Shown: in pieces, positions 11,517 to 23,640 of the stretch
Layout of the letters: every line of letters begins with the position of its first letter
How positions within the stretch are numbered: the first letter of the stretch is position 1
Source: Patiria pectinifera
Lineage: Eukaryota; Echinodermata; Asteroidea; Valvatida; Asterinidae
NCBI GenBank assembly: GCA_029964075.1
Contig: CM057148.1
Location: 30,745,916 to 30,809,915, forward strand
Direction of reading: 5' to 3'
DNA: 64,000 bases
The notes under the pieces: model-generated
Database searches by the model: none
What the model saw: only the letters and a program-made list of their open reading frames with translations
What the model was told of the DNA's origin: nothing
Position numbers and translations under genes: made by a program

Positions 11517-13192
11517 GAATATTGATAAGCGTCTTCTGACGCTCCGCCCACTTTTCTCTCTCTCTCGTCTTAATGCGTATTCGTGAGCTGACCTTCTAAA
11601 TTGACGCTGAAAACCTCTCATTTTATAAGCGCCCAGAATCGAGCCAGACAGCTGACGCATACCAGGGTAATAATATTTTCATTTTTATGTTATGTCATAC
11701 TGATTTTAGACACAAATGGGAATTTTCTGATGGTCTTGTCCGTGGACAAAGTCTGAAAACTTTCTCCACGTGATACGTTTCTCAGTGCACTGTACACGTA
11801 GCGCCACAGGGCATGTAAGTTGCATACATACTGCACTGCATTGTTTTGATTCGCATGACCCTTGATCCCAGCTTATCACTGTGGCGCGCGCGTACATGAT
11901 TCTCACGTTACATGTATATCTTAGGGGCTCACAAAACAATAATCATTTGGGTACTTTTTCAGAAGTACTTCGTGGGTTATTTAATTTCATATCATCCCCT
12001 TATATGTCATTTATATTGTATAATTTTAACATTGTATTACAGAAGCTCTGTAGCCTCCCGGTACTGAGATTTACATTTCGAAAACTGCACATAGACGAGG
12101 TGCTGGGTAAGTTTTATAGCTCCGTGCCATATCGCACAGTGAGACTACATGTACATGTACATGTATACACATTCGTGTTGCTTTAATAACTTTATTGTCA
12201 AGTGAATTCAAAACATTGTGTTTATTGTCATCACGTGTTTTTACAATTGTAAACACTATCATTTTCATTTAGGTTTAATTTGTTGGGATTATTTGCTTGA
12301 GATTTGGGAATAAAAGCTCAGTGAACATCAACATTTTGTACAGTCTTCCTTACCGAGGCATCAAACCTCAAACCACGCGGGCTGACTGTTCACGTAAAAG
12401 CCGAACCGACGCACACGCGTCGCTTCACTTCATTAATATATCGTGGATCCCTTTTAGGAACACAGGTTGAAAAACAATCAAAACCTTCGGTCCTATATAG
12501 ATAACCCCCGGAACCCCGGTGTGAAATGTAATACCGCTATATCCATGAAGGTTCTTCTTTTTAATTTCAGAAGAAATTCTTTGACTACGGCGATTAAAGT
12601 ATAACTTTGTTGACCACAGGTTCATATGTTACATTGGAATTAGAGCCAGCCAAACGGAAATTCAATCACCTAATGAATGTCAGTCGAAAACAATACAAGT
12701 ATGAATTAACGATATGACAAGTATGTGCTAATCAACAGAACATTGAGCTGTGTCGGCTACAATCCTGGCCAAATCTCGCTGGGCCCCCAAACCCCCCAGC
12801 CCCCGGTCAATATTGTCTCTCATTGCGCGGTGTGTTCTCCATCCGCTGGCTAAGGTTATTTCCAAGTGTCCCAACCATTATGTCCGGGATTGTATGAATG
12901 TATACGATAGCCTTGATGTTGGATTTGGACATTGCGCGTAGTATGCGCTCAAAATATAATACACACACGCGCGCTGGTAACATGGTCAATGCACACGTTT
13001 CACCATGACGGTGCACCATGTCATTTTGGCCGATTTTTTTTACAAAATACAGATTGTGTTCGACGTGAAAGCCGTAGGCCTATTAGGATACATAAACAAC
13101 GTATCATCTTCTTCAATTTGTTTTTAATCGCCATTTGGACGAAAAAATCCATCCAAACCATAGTGTAACCACGGTTCACCACTGTAAATTAT
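11517..13192. other. Intergenic stretch without a recognisable gene
   Basis: The ORFs here are short and show no family signature. Around 13140-13250 a small inverted repeat occurs (AATCCATCCAAACC and GGTTTGGATGGAT). Runs of ACATGTACATGT near 12150 are low-complexity. Confidence 0.4.
11621..11627 (-). promoter_or_regulatory. Candidate TATA box for the Ig-NACHT gene
   Basis: TATAAAA on the minus strand in the context GCGCTTATAAAATGAGAGG, about 1.5 kb upstream of the signal-peptide exon, with the hAT element lying between. If used, a 5' untranslated exon would have to be spliced across the hAT insertion to an acceptor near 10050 (TTCCTACAG). This rests on motif and position only. Confidence 0.25.
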
Positions 13193-13369
13193 TTAAGAAG
13201 CAGAGTCACTCAATTCCTTTATATTTTGGTTTGGATGGATCACCGATGGATTTTTTGGCAAATTTGAAGGATCATCAAATAAATTCCCTTTGTAACAAAT
13301 AACTCCCACTATGATGTCACCTTCGCGGTGCGATGTACATGGAACCCTGTGCCAAAGCCCGCTCTGTAC
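13193..13369 (-). pseudogene. Ig-NACHT paralogue fragment: first part of Ig domain 1
   Basis: Translation on the minus strand matches the first half of Ig exon 1 of the intact gene (VQSGLWHRVPC then EGDIIVGVICYKGN against VQSGLWHRIPC and EGDIIVGVIWYKGN). The core Ig tryptophan is Cys here, and similarity stops after about 57 codons. The fragment ends exactly at the left border of the 17.9-kb transposon (9-bp duplication GCTCTGTAC at 13361-13369). The rest of this exon continues beyond the transposon at 31311. Confidence 0.85.
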
Positions 13370-13590
13370 TAGTCTTGGTTCCAAGACCTTCGTGGAATAT
13401 TTTTTTCTCCCGGCGCGCGAAAATTATATTGCCCTAGTACAGACGCAGCTAGCTAGCGCAGCCTAGCCTAGCCGGCCCGCAATGAAAAACTGTGATCGAT
13501 TCTGCAATGTATTCGATACTTATTCACTGTGGTTATTCAACGAGTATCGATTCTAGCGCAAACGATTCTGTACTTCCACGAAGGTCTTGG
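13370..13590. repeat. Left terminal module of the 17.9-kb transposon
   Basis: The terminal 18 bp is itself nearly palindromic (GTCTTGG-TT-CCAAGAC). Adjoining it, CCAAGACCTTCGTGGAA (13381-13397) returns as its perfect 17-bp inverse at 13574-13590. These are probably transposase binding or pairing sites; that function is inferred. Confidence 0.75.
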
Positions 13591-13830
13591 ATATCTTGTA
13601 AAGTAATGTTTAACTTTTTCTTTGTTTTTTGGCGAATCTCCCTCGTTTTTCCGAGGGATCCAATCAGCGATCGCGTTGGAACGTTTTGATGAATTATTCA
13701 TATTCCAGAAATGTATACATTGAGCGTGAACCACCATTGAGCTCCCGATGTACATGTACTGTGTGTGTGACGTGCGTGCATATTTTCTGGAAAGTTTTGA
13801 CGGCCGATTCGGCGCGGGCGGACGGGGAAC

Positions 13831-16800
13831 ATGGCATCAACTCCCGGCCCCCTGGGGCGGTCGTGCGTTATTTGCGGGAAGCAGTTAATAACATGCAGGA
13901 ACTATGTTTCGTTGAAATCTAAAGATACATATTCTCTAGTTCAGGAGGTTTCACTCATCACAAATTTACAAGTCAAAGAGGTAGAAACGGCCTATTTGTG
14001 CGACGTTTGCCACCGCGCCGTACAGAAAATAGTAGCCATTTCAACAACCAGAGAATTCCTCAGGGGCAGATACTTGAAGTCACAAACCTCGTCAACGGCT
14101 CTTTCCCCACAGTCCAAGAAGAGACCTGCGTTTACCAGTCCAGGAACGCCATCATCAAAGGTGAGATTTGGGCTACCATTAACGGACTGGGGAACCTCAT
14201 CATTTTGGTTATATCATCGAGATTCCGCGCAATATAAATGCAGTAAAAATGTAGTTGAGCCTAGCCCCCTAGTTTTCGGCCCATTTCCATTCAAAAACGA
14301 GTACCGCCGGGTAGGCCTACGCAAATGAGTTTCAGTTTTACAGTGACTCGTGCAGGCTTGATTAGTCTTTTCTATTTCAATCAGTATGTCGCCTCCTCAT
14401 AAAAGTATTTGTCATGTTGTGAATATGTATTCCCCGAAGTACTACTACTAGTACTAGTATTACTAATACTAGTAACACTACTACTAGGTCTAGGTTGTGT
14501 ATTCAAAAAAATCAAAGTTATTTCAAACTTGTCTCTTTTTTTCAAGGCCATGGAAATAATTAATTTTGGAAGTGTGAGGATAAGTTGTTATTTTTTTGTA
14601 CACAGCTATATTATTAATATAATGTCATGGTCTCACTGTTTTGTACAGCACCAAATCAAACGAGTACTACATGAACTACCCAGTCCATCACCAACAAAGA
14701 CATCAAGTCCATACACTAGTGCTTCGCGGACTCCAGAAGTTGAGGTAAAAATGTGTGTTTGACCCCTTTTCCCCTTGTACATTCCCACCCCACTGTTGAG
14801 GATTCTGCTCACCAACTTAATTACTTTCCACTAGCAAATTTTACAAGACAGATATGTGTTTGCTTAGAATTTTATGTAGGTAAAAACTTGGACAGCCTTT
14901 TTTTTTAATATTGACAGAAAGTTGTCATTACATTAAGTGTATTTGCTTTTTTATTCTTTTATATCCTAAGTAAAAACAAAGGCAATTTGCTGTACATTTT
15001 AGGATGTCGCACCGTACTATTATTATGTTCCAAATATTACGCAAGTAAGGCCTAACATAAAATTGATTCCTGTCTCTTTATTGCACAAATTGTGTCCACA
15101 CTTAGGGCCTTAGGTATTGTTTTCAATGACCCCTGCAATTTCTTAAGTACAGAGCGAGTCCTCTATATTTGTGTACACATGATCATTAAGTACTCAGGAA
15201 TGTAATAAAAAATGAAACAAAACATCTTGCTTTGCTGTACCCGCCATGTCCCCCTCAAATCCCAAATTTAAAGTCAAAATTGTACCCCATTAGTGTGGAA
15301 GTGCCCATGTACTAGTCTTTAATTCAAACCATCGGAAAAAAAAAATGAAAAATCACAGGCCAATATTTTCACTTCACTCCCCGCCCTCCTCCACCCCCCC
15401 CCCAAAAAAAAACTACTAGAAATATTTTAGCTGAATTTTTTTTCTGTGGTTTTAGAACACATTCCAACCCCCCCCCAAATAGTTGAGGAATATTAAATGA
15501 TTCTTTAGTTCATTTGATAAATAAATATTCACTATTTGTAATTTGCACATAATGATTATAATAATACTTTAAATTTATATTGTGCTGTTTCCACTATTGA
15601 AAATGATCAAAAGCTCATAACAAATATTAAACTAAAACAAAAAGCTATTTGATAATTGAAAGAAAAAGCAGTTCTTTGAACTGTGTCATTTTTCCCCAAT
15701 AAAATTGTATTGATTTATCTTTTTTTAACACCTTCAGAGAAGATGGGAACTATTCAATCAAGAAAATAGACCCCCAGGGCCAGGACAGCCTCGTCAGGGA
15801 TCCCCAGTCACATCTCACAGTCTCACTCCACAACTAGTAGAGGTAAGACTGTGGAACAACAGTGCATGTGCATGTACATCTATGCAGTACCCATATTTTA
15901 ATTGCAGACAATTAGTGTTTAGGAATAATAATCTATTGTAATCAGGGGTATGGATGAACACATCATATATATTGATGCCAGTTTTATACTTGTGTTCAAA
16001 CTGTGACAGCCCCTGATTACATTTTTGATATTTCTTTTAATATTGATGTCCAATGATTTAAAACAAAATAAATGAAATACCTGTACATACGTTTAAGGTT
16101 TATACAAAATATTTTCAATTACTTTACACACAATAGTGATTAGATCAACTAAGGAGGGCAAGTGGGAAGGCTAGTACTTGTCCAGTCTGTGTTGGACCAT
16201 AATTAGTTTTCTACACGGTCCCCAATTAATTGGAATTAAGTAATGTTAATGTAATTATTATAAAGGTTACATGAACTCTGCATCAATTGTGTAATTATTA
16301 AGACAAGTAGTCATATGAATGTAATGTTTTGCTACCATGTCATGGTGGCATTTGTAGTATTTGTTTGCCAACTATAATAAATCCTTGATTGTTGACATTC
16401 AACAAAAAGGAAAACCAGGAATAGTCAGGAAAATTCAATGGTCATCTACCCCCCCCCCAAAAAAAAGGCTTTAAAAGCTCGTTTCATCAGGAGAATTCAT
16501 AAAGTAATATGTACTACTAGTATTCAGAGTTTTCAAATTAGAATAGCTTTCAACAAATTCTAGATGAAGCTATACAGTAAATGAACTCCATAAAAGCAAA
16601 ATGATATCAGTATCTTAGTGTAAATTTCTGGCTTTTCGTCACAAAAAAACCAATACATTGTTAACATTTTTTTCTTCAGGTCGTTTTTCACCATGGCAAA
16701 AGAGTGGAGAAAAAGAAGGTTCCATTAAAGTGGGTACCTGCTCTTCAAGCCATCACTGACAACGATGAAAGCAGTTTGATTAAGGATGTGATGAAACTGA

Positions 16801-19800
16801 GCGGAGTACAGGGACATTTCTCCAAGTTAGTAGCTGAAGAATGTGAACATGTTTGTTCACCAGCAAGCAATTCCTGTTTCAGAAATTCTTCTCTTCAAGG
16901 CTTGCAAAATGTCAGTTTTGAAGAACAACTGCAAGAATTGCAACAACGTGCCCCTTATCTTCTGCAGATTCTACAAACTGCAGCTACTGGAAAACACGCT
17001 TCTCGAAACAAACTGAAAACGCTTAAAGCTCTAACACCAGGCATAATGACTGCTGCAGGAATACTTTTGAACTGTCGCTCACAAGAAATGAATTGCCACC
17101 AAGTATTGACTGGATTGACAGTTTTGGAGGGAGGCTGCAATAAACTTGCATTTCAGAGGTTACAAGCACGGAACATAAGTTCAGCGTACCAAACAATCAT
17201 TAAGAAACAGATGATGTTTGGCAAGGGCTTTGACAACAAAGTTAAAGAGTGGGGAGCTGAAATATGGCAAGCCAACAACATTGATTTTGACAAGGGTGTG
17301 CCTGCAGAAGTGCCCATCCCAGATTTGCCCATGGTCTCAGATGTGCCTGCAGAAGTGCCCACCCCAGATTTGCCCATGGTCTCAGATGTGCCTGCAGAAG
17401 TGACCATCCCAGATTTGCCCATGGTCTCAGATGTGCCTGCAGAAGTGCCCATCCCAGATTTGCCCATGGTCTCAGATGTGCCTACAGAAGTGCCCACCCC
17501 AGATTTGCCCATGGTCTCAGATGTGCCTACAGAAGTACCCATCCCAGATTTGCCCATGGTCTCAGATATGCCTACAGAAGTGCCCATCCCAGATTTGCCC
17601 ATGGTCTCAGATGTGCCTGCAGAAGTGCCCATCCCAGATTTGCCCATGGTCTCAGATGTGCCTACAGAAGTGCCCATCCCAGATTTGCCCATGGTCTCAG
17701 ATGTGCCTGCAGAAGTGCCCATCCCAGATTTGCCCATGGTCTCAGATGTGCCTGCAGAAGTGCCCATCCCAGATTTGCCCATGGTCTCAGATGTGCCTAC
17801 AGAAGTGCCCATCCCAGATTTGCCCATGGTCTCAGATGTGCCTGCAGAAGTGCCCATCCCAGATTTGCCCATGGTCTCAGATGTGCCTACAGAAGTGCCC
17901 ATCCCAGATTTGCCCATGGTCTTAGATGTACCTGCAGAAGTGCCTATCCCAGATTTGCCCATGGTCTCAGATGTGCCTACAGAAGTGCCTATCCCAGATT
18001 TGCCCATGGTTTCAGATGTGCCTACAGAAGTGCCCATCCCAGATTTGCCCATGGTCTCAGATGTGCCTACAGAAGTGCCCATCCCAGATTTGCCCATGGT
18101 CTCAGATGTGCCTACAGAAGTGCCCATCCCAGATTTGCCCATGGTCTCAGATGTGCCTACAGAAGTGCCTATCCCAGATTTGCCCATGGCTTCAGATTTA
18201 TTTGCAGAAGTTCTTGTAGATGTGCCCGCAGTTAATTCGTCGCCCAGATCTTTTCAACTTGTAATGGATAACGTGGACATGAATGTGCGGGCAAGACATA
18301 CATCTCGAAAGCACCATGGCTGTGATTATCATATGGCAAACATTATGGCTGTCCGTGATCGTGTTGACTCATCGCATCTGTCCAATGATAAACCACAAAT
18401 AAATATTGGTGACATTGATTTGGGCACATTCCTCCCATCTATGACTGACAATGAAAGGTTGAAAAATAACTGGATGGTGCTTATTGGGCACATTATTGCT
18501 GATCACCTTCCGGCACTTCAGTGGATTCAACGTGAACTGCCTAATGAGATACCCCACCGCCACATGGCAGAAGCTAAACAAAAGTCTGAAGTGGTATGTA
18601 AAGTAAATTGGTTCACAGTTAATTTGCTGCTCACAATTGACCGCTTTACATGTGCCTGCAGAAGTGCCCACCCTAGATTTGTCCATGATCTCAGATTTGC
18701 CTGTGGAAATGCCCATCCCAGTTTAATTTTTGTATCAATTTGTTACGATGGTCGGCCACCAGTTGTGAATGTGCTAAAAACTTATCTTGAGAGGTATAAT
18801 GAATTCTTAAAAAGATTCAAAAGATAATTTTCAAAAAGAATTTTAATACTTTGGAGTCCCTCTGAAAATAATTGCAAGAGTAGGCTTTATTGCCAAAAAT
18901 GCATAAAATTTGTCCTTGAAAAGGAGTAATCCAAATTCATGCTTAACTTTATACCCATCCATGCGAACAGGTTTGTGGTTTAGGTGCATTAACTAAATGT
19001 GTTCACTAACTACCTCATTTGTTGTTCTCTTATGTTACACTCAGGTCAATCTTGGTGTGATAATGGAAAACGAAAACACCTCCGAAGGGATCTTGAAAAT
19101 CATGAAACGCATGCATGAATATGTTCCTGGCCATGGAACAGACCGTCTGTGCAGGGTTATAAGTGCTGGTGATCTCCTCACCTGTGAGCGTGAGAGCAGT
19201 TGTCAGGAAGAGCGGCAGAACTCTACATCACCCAGTGCATGTTTGGAAGGACTTATGCCTGTTATCGCCGACTTTCATGCTTATGCAAATTTTCTGGAGG
19301 TCAGTGAACAGTGAAATTAAACTTGCCAAAAAAATTGTTTCCCAAAATCCCTTTTCCCCTTTATTCCCTGAAAGACTCCTAGTTTACATATTCCACTTTA
19401 CTTTCTCTTTTGCACAGGTTGTCTGGAAGCAGCTGTATGATACATCTTCCAGTGCAGACAAGGGGACCCTGTACAGTGCCAGAAATTTCTTGAATGCCCG
19501 ACATGTCACCAAAGACCCCATGCAGAACATCAATGCAGCATCAGATTTGCTGGAAACCTACACAAAGTCTTTAATTGTTGCAGCTGCAATGAACTTCTTT
19601 GGGATGGACAGTGCACAGGATGAGCCCAAGAAAAACAGTTTCAACTTCCAGATACACCAGGACAGGAAAGTGTATGTCTTGAACACTTTGTCTGAAATTA
19701 TTGACAAGTATGTGATCCCTGCAAATGACGAACTGAGTACCAAGGCTCCCAAAATCCAGTGTAATCAGTGCACCAAATCGTACAAAACAAAGACTGGGCT

Positions 19801-20557
19801 AAAAAGACATCTCAAGAATAAGCACAGCTTTGTACAAGCCACCAGACCAGTGACATCACATCAGTCATCAGATGATGGTTTGCAGGATGCTGTGTTCAAC
19901 TATGCTCGATGTGCAGCAAGTTTGGGCCTACTCGCTTTGAATTTCACTGATGCAAGACGAATGGGAGATGGGGAACGCCTTATGAGAATGTACAAGTGCT
20001 TCTTACTTCATTACAAGGCCGCAGGAAAACCAAACTACAGCTTCCAGACCTTGCGACTCCTAGCACAGGTTCAGTGCTTCCTCCCCGAAAAGATGTCGTA
20101 CAGCCTCGTCTGGAATCGCTTTGTGAACACAAAAGAAAGAGTCAAAGGCAACATCGAAGTGGACAGGGAAATGGAGCACCACAATAGAACATTCAAGACT
20201 CAGTGCAAAGCACTCCATGGGAAAATAAGTCCAAAAAGTGTTGACAGGGTTAGTCACTCTGCTCAAGTTGTTCATGAGATGCTTTGTCATGTTGATGAGC
20301 AGACATCTGTCAAGCGACAATCAGGGAAACATATGACACCAAGTAATAAGAAGGATGTTGTAGCCCTGGCGTTGGAAATGCATCGAAGCAAAATGTACGA
20401 GCATCATCAAGGGAGGCATTATCATGCATTTCCAGGTTACCCTTCTTCTGTGCTCATGGGTCTAAATGTTCAAGATCTGTACCTGTGGATACAGACCACA
20501 CTTAAATCCTTGAAACGACACCACATTTTTAGAAATGAGCAGCATCATAATTTGTAA
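13831..20557 (+). CDS. DUF6589-like transposase of the 17.9-kb element (6 exons, 1279 aa)
   Basis: Exons: 13831-14160, 14649-14744, 15738-15842, 16680-18593, 19045-19299 and 19418-20557. All introns are GT/AG and phase 0, and the exons sum to 1280 codons with the stop. The N terminus has two CxxC pairs (CVICGK, then YLCDVCHRAV), probably a zinc-binding domain, followed by a Ser/Pro/Thr-rich linker over exons 2-3. Exon 4 has a helical domain (LQELQQRAPYLLQIL, ILLNCRSQEMN), then twenty 15-residue acidic-proline repeats, then LVMDNVDMNVRARH. Exon 5 has SAGDLLTCER and VIADFHAYANFLE. Exon 6 continues with VVWKQLYDTSSSADKGTLYSA and contains a C2H2 finger (CNQCTKSYKTKTGLKRHLKNKH spacing C-x2-C-x12-H-x4-H). 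The order of the DN, GDLLT and DFH blocks is typical of DUF6589 proteins as I know them. The conserved Asp residues are candidate DDE-type catalytic acids, which is an inference. The start was chosen for the ATGGCATCA context and the downstream zinc finger. Confidence 0.8.
17298..18197 (+). repeat. In-frame 45-bp minisatellite (20 copies) in the transposase exon
   Basis: Twenty tandem copies of 45 bp encode VP(A/T)EVPIPDLPMVSD with only a few substitutions (I/T, S/L, V/M). The unit length is a multiple of three, so the frame is kept. Both other frames and the opposite strand also stay open across the array, giving long spurious ORFs. Confidence 0.95.
18652..18721 (+). repeat. Stray 1.6 copies of the 45-bp minisatellite inside the next intron
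   Basis: The intron after exon 4 (18594-19044) contains GTGCCTGCAGAAGTGCCCAC, then a diverged GATTTGTCCATGATCTCAGA and a partial second unit (GTGGAAATGCCCATCCCA). It is the same unit as the coding array, about 455 bp downstream of it. Confidence 0.85.
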
Positions 20558-23500
20558 AGTGGAATGCTTAAGCTTGATAATTATAAAGGATTCATGCAAC
20601 AAATATCCATGCCTTATAACTGTGAGGCTCTCCATTTGGTTTTTGGTTTCTGTAATAGTGCATTGTTTTCAATATTCAAAATGACCTTATTTATTGAGGG
20701 GGCTGTTTCTGAACAAATTGTGAGCCGCAAATTTCATTCATTTGAGTAGTTTGTGCATAAAACATACTTATTGACAGGATCTCCAGCACCAAATCAACTA
20801 AATCCCAGCCCCCAAACTAAGAACTCAGCCCCTCCCTTGCATGTGCCCCATAAACACATCGAAATCATGGCGAAGTTTGGTGGTGAGGTTCTGGAGCAAG
20901 AACATGATTATTATCTGATTCGACAACTAATTTTGAAATGTGTACTGAAAAATTATGTTTACAAATAACCACAGAAAAAAATAATTTACAAATACTTCTA
21001 GATTCACACAAAACATTTTATTTCACTACATGGCTTTGCACTCACAGTATTCCACTAGTATGTGAGCATGACAATTTTTTTATATGTACAAGTGTACCAA
21101 AAACATTCAATGAAATGCAAATAATTTAACAAGTGTTGACCGCTATGATGTGGGATATGCTGTTTAACAACCCAGTGCCAATACAGTACGTTACACCCCA
21201 GGCAAAGCAGAGGATGCTACATGTATGCATCACAAGGAGAGTTAAAATGACATCCCACATAGCAGCGGTCACCTATGTATTGGTTTGTATATCATGCAAA
21301 TAAGTCCAACCCTAAATGGTTGTAACATCCTATGCCATATTTACATAAATTAAATAACTGCAGGTTTTCTTTCCCGACAGGGAACTGAGCGTTACACTTC
21401 TCATTCTCGAACTAGTGCGTGTATACGCCCAACGCACATTGTATATGAGGTTAACCGTTGTACATGTACAAATGTATAAGCATTTTTACAAACTGGACAC
21501 AGGACCATTCTCAACCAATGAAATTACAGAATCCAAGCACATGATATACATGTAACAAATGGGTTTAAAATATGACCCTTTGATGAAGCTACTGAGTAAC
21601 TTTGTACATGTAGGTTATAACCAAACACACATTGGCAATTGAATGGAATGCATGTATGTGAGCTGTAAGGGAATGAAAAAGTACCCCAAAATCATCCTCT
21701 CTTTTGATTAAACATAAATAAAATACACGTATGGGGCCTTTTTTTTGGGGGGGGGGGGGGTTCCAAACCTGACAAACATGGACTCTATGAAGAGTTTCCT
21801 GCAGATATGGCGATGTATGCATGTACATTGTAAATAACAATTGTTATACCTCTTCTGTCTTGAATACTGTATTTTCATTGGCCTAGACTGATCGCATGTT
21901 TAATTTACGTATGTGTACGTACACGTTCCACACATAAAACACAGCGAACTAGCAGACAATCAGCTGTTTTGAGCACGCAACATGCACGTGAGTTGATGTT
22001 AGATTGTCATGATTGTTGTGTTTACTGCTGTTTGTTTTCGTGATTATGTTCATCAAATTCCAAAAACATCCAAGACATAGGTCACCAATTGTTAATTCTA
22101 CATTATAACTTTCTTTTACCAACAATGGCCTCAAATTTCAATGTTTGAAACCATTAGAAAATCCCCCTGTGCCTTGCAGGGTAAACGTAAAACAAATCTG
22201 AGTTATGTAACTTCAGTAAATGTAACTCCCTGGTAATTATTATTTAAGATTAAAATGTAAATTTACTAAATTATTATGAAATACTTTACTGGACTGTTAG
22301 TGAACGACAGTCTAAAGTACATGTACATGTACATATATCCTGTAAAACTATTGACACCTGGAGTGCTATAATTCAAAAATAAAAAAGTGGTTATAAATTT
22401 TGTATCAAATTCCAACGCTGTTCAGCCAACCAGCTTTTGAAAAATAGGTGGTTTTTTTTCAAACACTGCCCCATTTTATCAGTGTAATTAAATTTAATTG
22501 TATAGCCTAGCCATTTGTTTTGTTAATGATTTAGGTTGAATTGGACCTGTCCTGATTAAGATTGTACATGTATGTGACTCTAAATCTTAAATCCAATTAA
22601 TATCTTCCTTAACATAATGATAATGATTTGACCTTCCACAAGAAGGGATGAGTCAAACTGTTGAAACAGAATCTTTAAAAAATACACACTGTACATGTAC
22701 TACTTGGCCCATTCTTCAGAAGTGTAACTTGACCATGATATTCTAATTACATGTATCCTTTGGATAATCCAAAGTCCCTAAACTGACACTTTTTTACTCT
22801 CCATATTGTAGGTCAATCCCGGCATTAAGTAGATTTCTGCAGTTTGTTTTTCTTTAAAAAAAAAAGATATAAAAACTTTGAAAAGATCATCTCCCATAAC
22901 TGTGTAAGTGCAAGACAAATTGATTTATTAAATGTACACAATACAGTACGTGTACTTTAAATGCAAGTCATTTCAAATTCAATTAAATTGTAGGCTTATA
23001 TCATTACCAGAGATTTCTCAATATCACACATTTATGTGAAGGAATTGGAGCCCATTTTTTTATAGATAAATTGGAAAGATTTGTTTGCATTTTAGGGAAA
23101 TACTAATTACTCAATCTGGTTCATAACATAATTGTGGAGAGATGGAGTGCTCCTCTGAAACAAATTTATATGTAGTTATGATCCTCTGTAAAACATATCC
23201 CAAGTGACAAGCATTTACAACCATTTTTGATTCTTAAAAAAATGGTTAAACATTACAAATGTATTTCCTATTAAATGTCAACGCTTACATGTCTAACTTA
23301 TTACAAAAATGTAAATAATACAAAGTTTGAGCAAGTACATCAACATGTATACTAGTATTGTACCTTTAATAAAGGTGAAGGTAAAAGCTAAATTTTTCTA
23401 TTGGTGCTGCAGTTTTGATTTCAAATTTGTTCAAATCTCAAATCTCTTGCGACTTTTAATGTGCCTCTAAAATCATTTGATTTGTAAATTGTATCGAGTA

Positions 23501-23640
23501 GAAACAAGAAAAGTGTGTCTTCCAACACAAATGCCCCTCCACCCCAACCGTCCCATAACTTGACACACTGCCACCCTCTTGATATGATAATTTATACGAG
23601 CTATCTGGCTGTGGGACTATTCAGTTACATAACCATTGAT
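20558..23640. other. Non-coding centre of the transposon, left part
   Basis: AT-rich sequence after the transposase stop with no supported exon. A hairpin occupies about 21135-21273 (GACCGCTATGATGTGGGA and its near inverse TCCCACATAGCAGCGGTC), probably a nested MITE. Near 21740-21763 there is a short poly-T/poly-G tract. Several ACATGTACATGT runs occur. Confidence 0.5.

Noticed and set aside
10339-11660. ORFs rich in Ser-Glu, Ser-Pro or Arg-Val-Arg
   Set aside because: They are translations of the GAGTCC hexamer arrays in the hAT element.
11316-11660. Arg-rich minus-strand ORF upstream of the Ig-NACHT gene as an extra N-terminal exon
   Set aside because: Most of it lies in the hexamer array of the hAT element. 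Only its first part could be a 5' exon and nothing proves it.
17153-18187. Long minus-strand ORF (344 codons) of MGKSGMGTSVGTSET units
   Set aside because: It is the antisense shadow of the 45-bp coding minisatellite. Plus-strand shadow ORFs in another frame (17431-18219) have the same cause.
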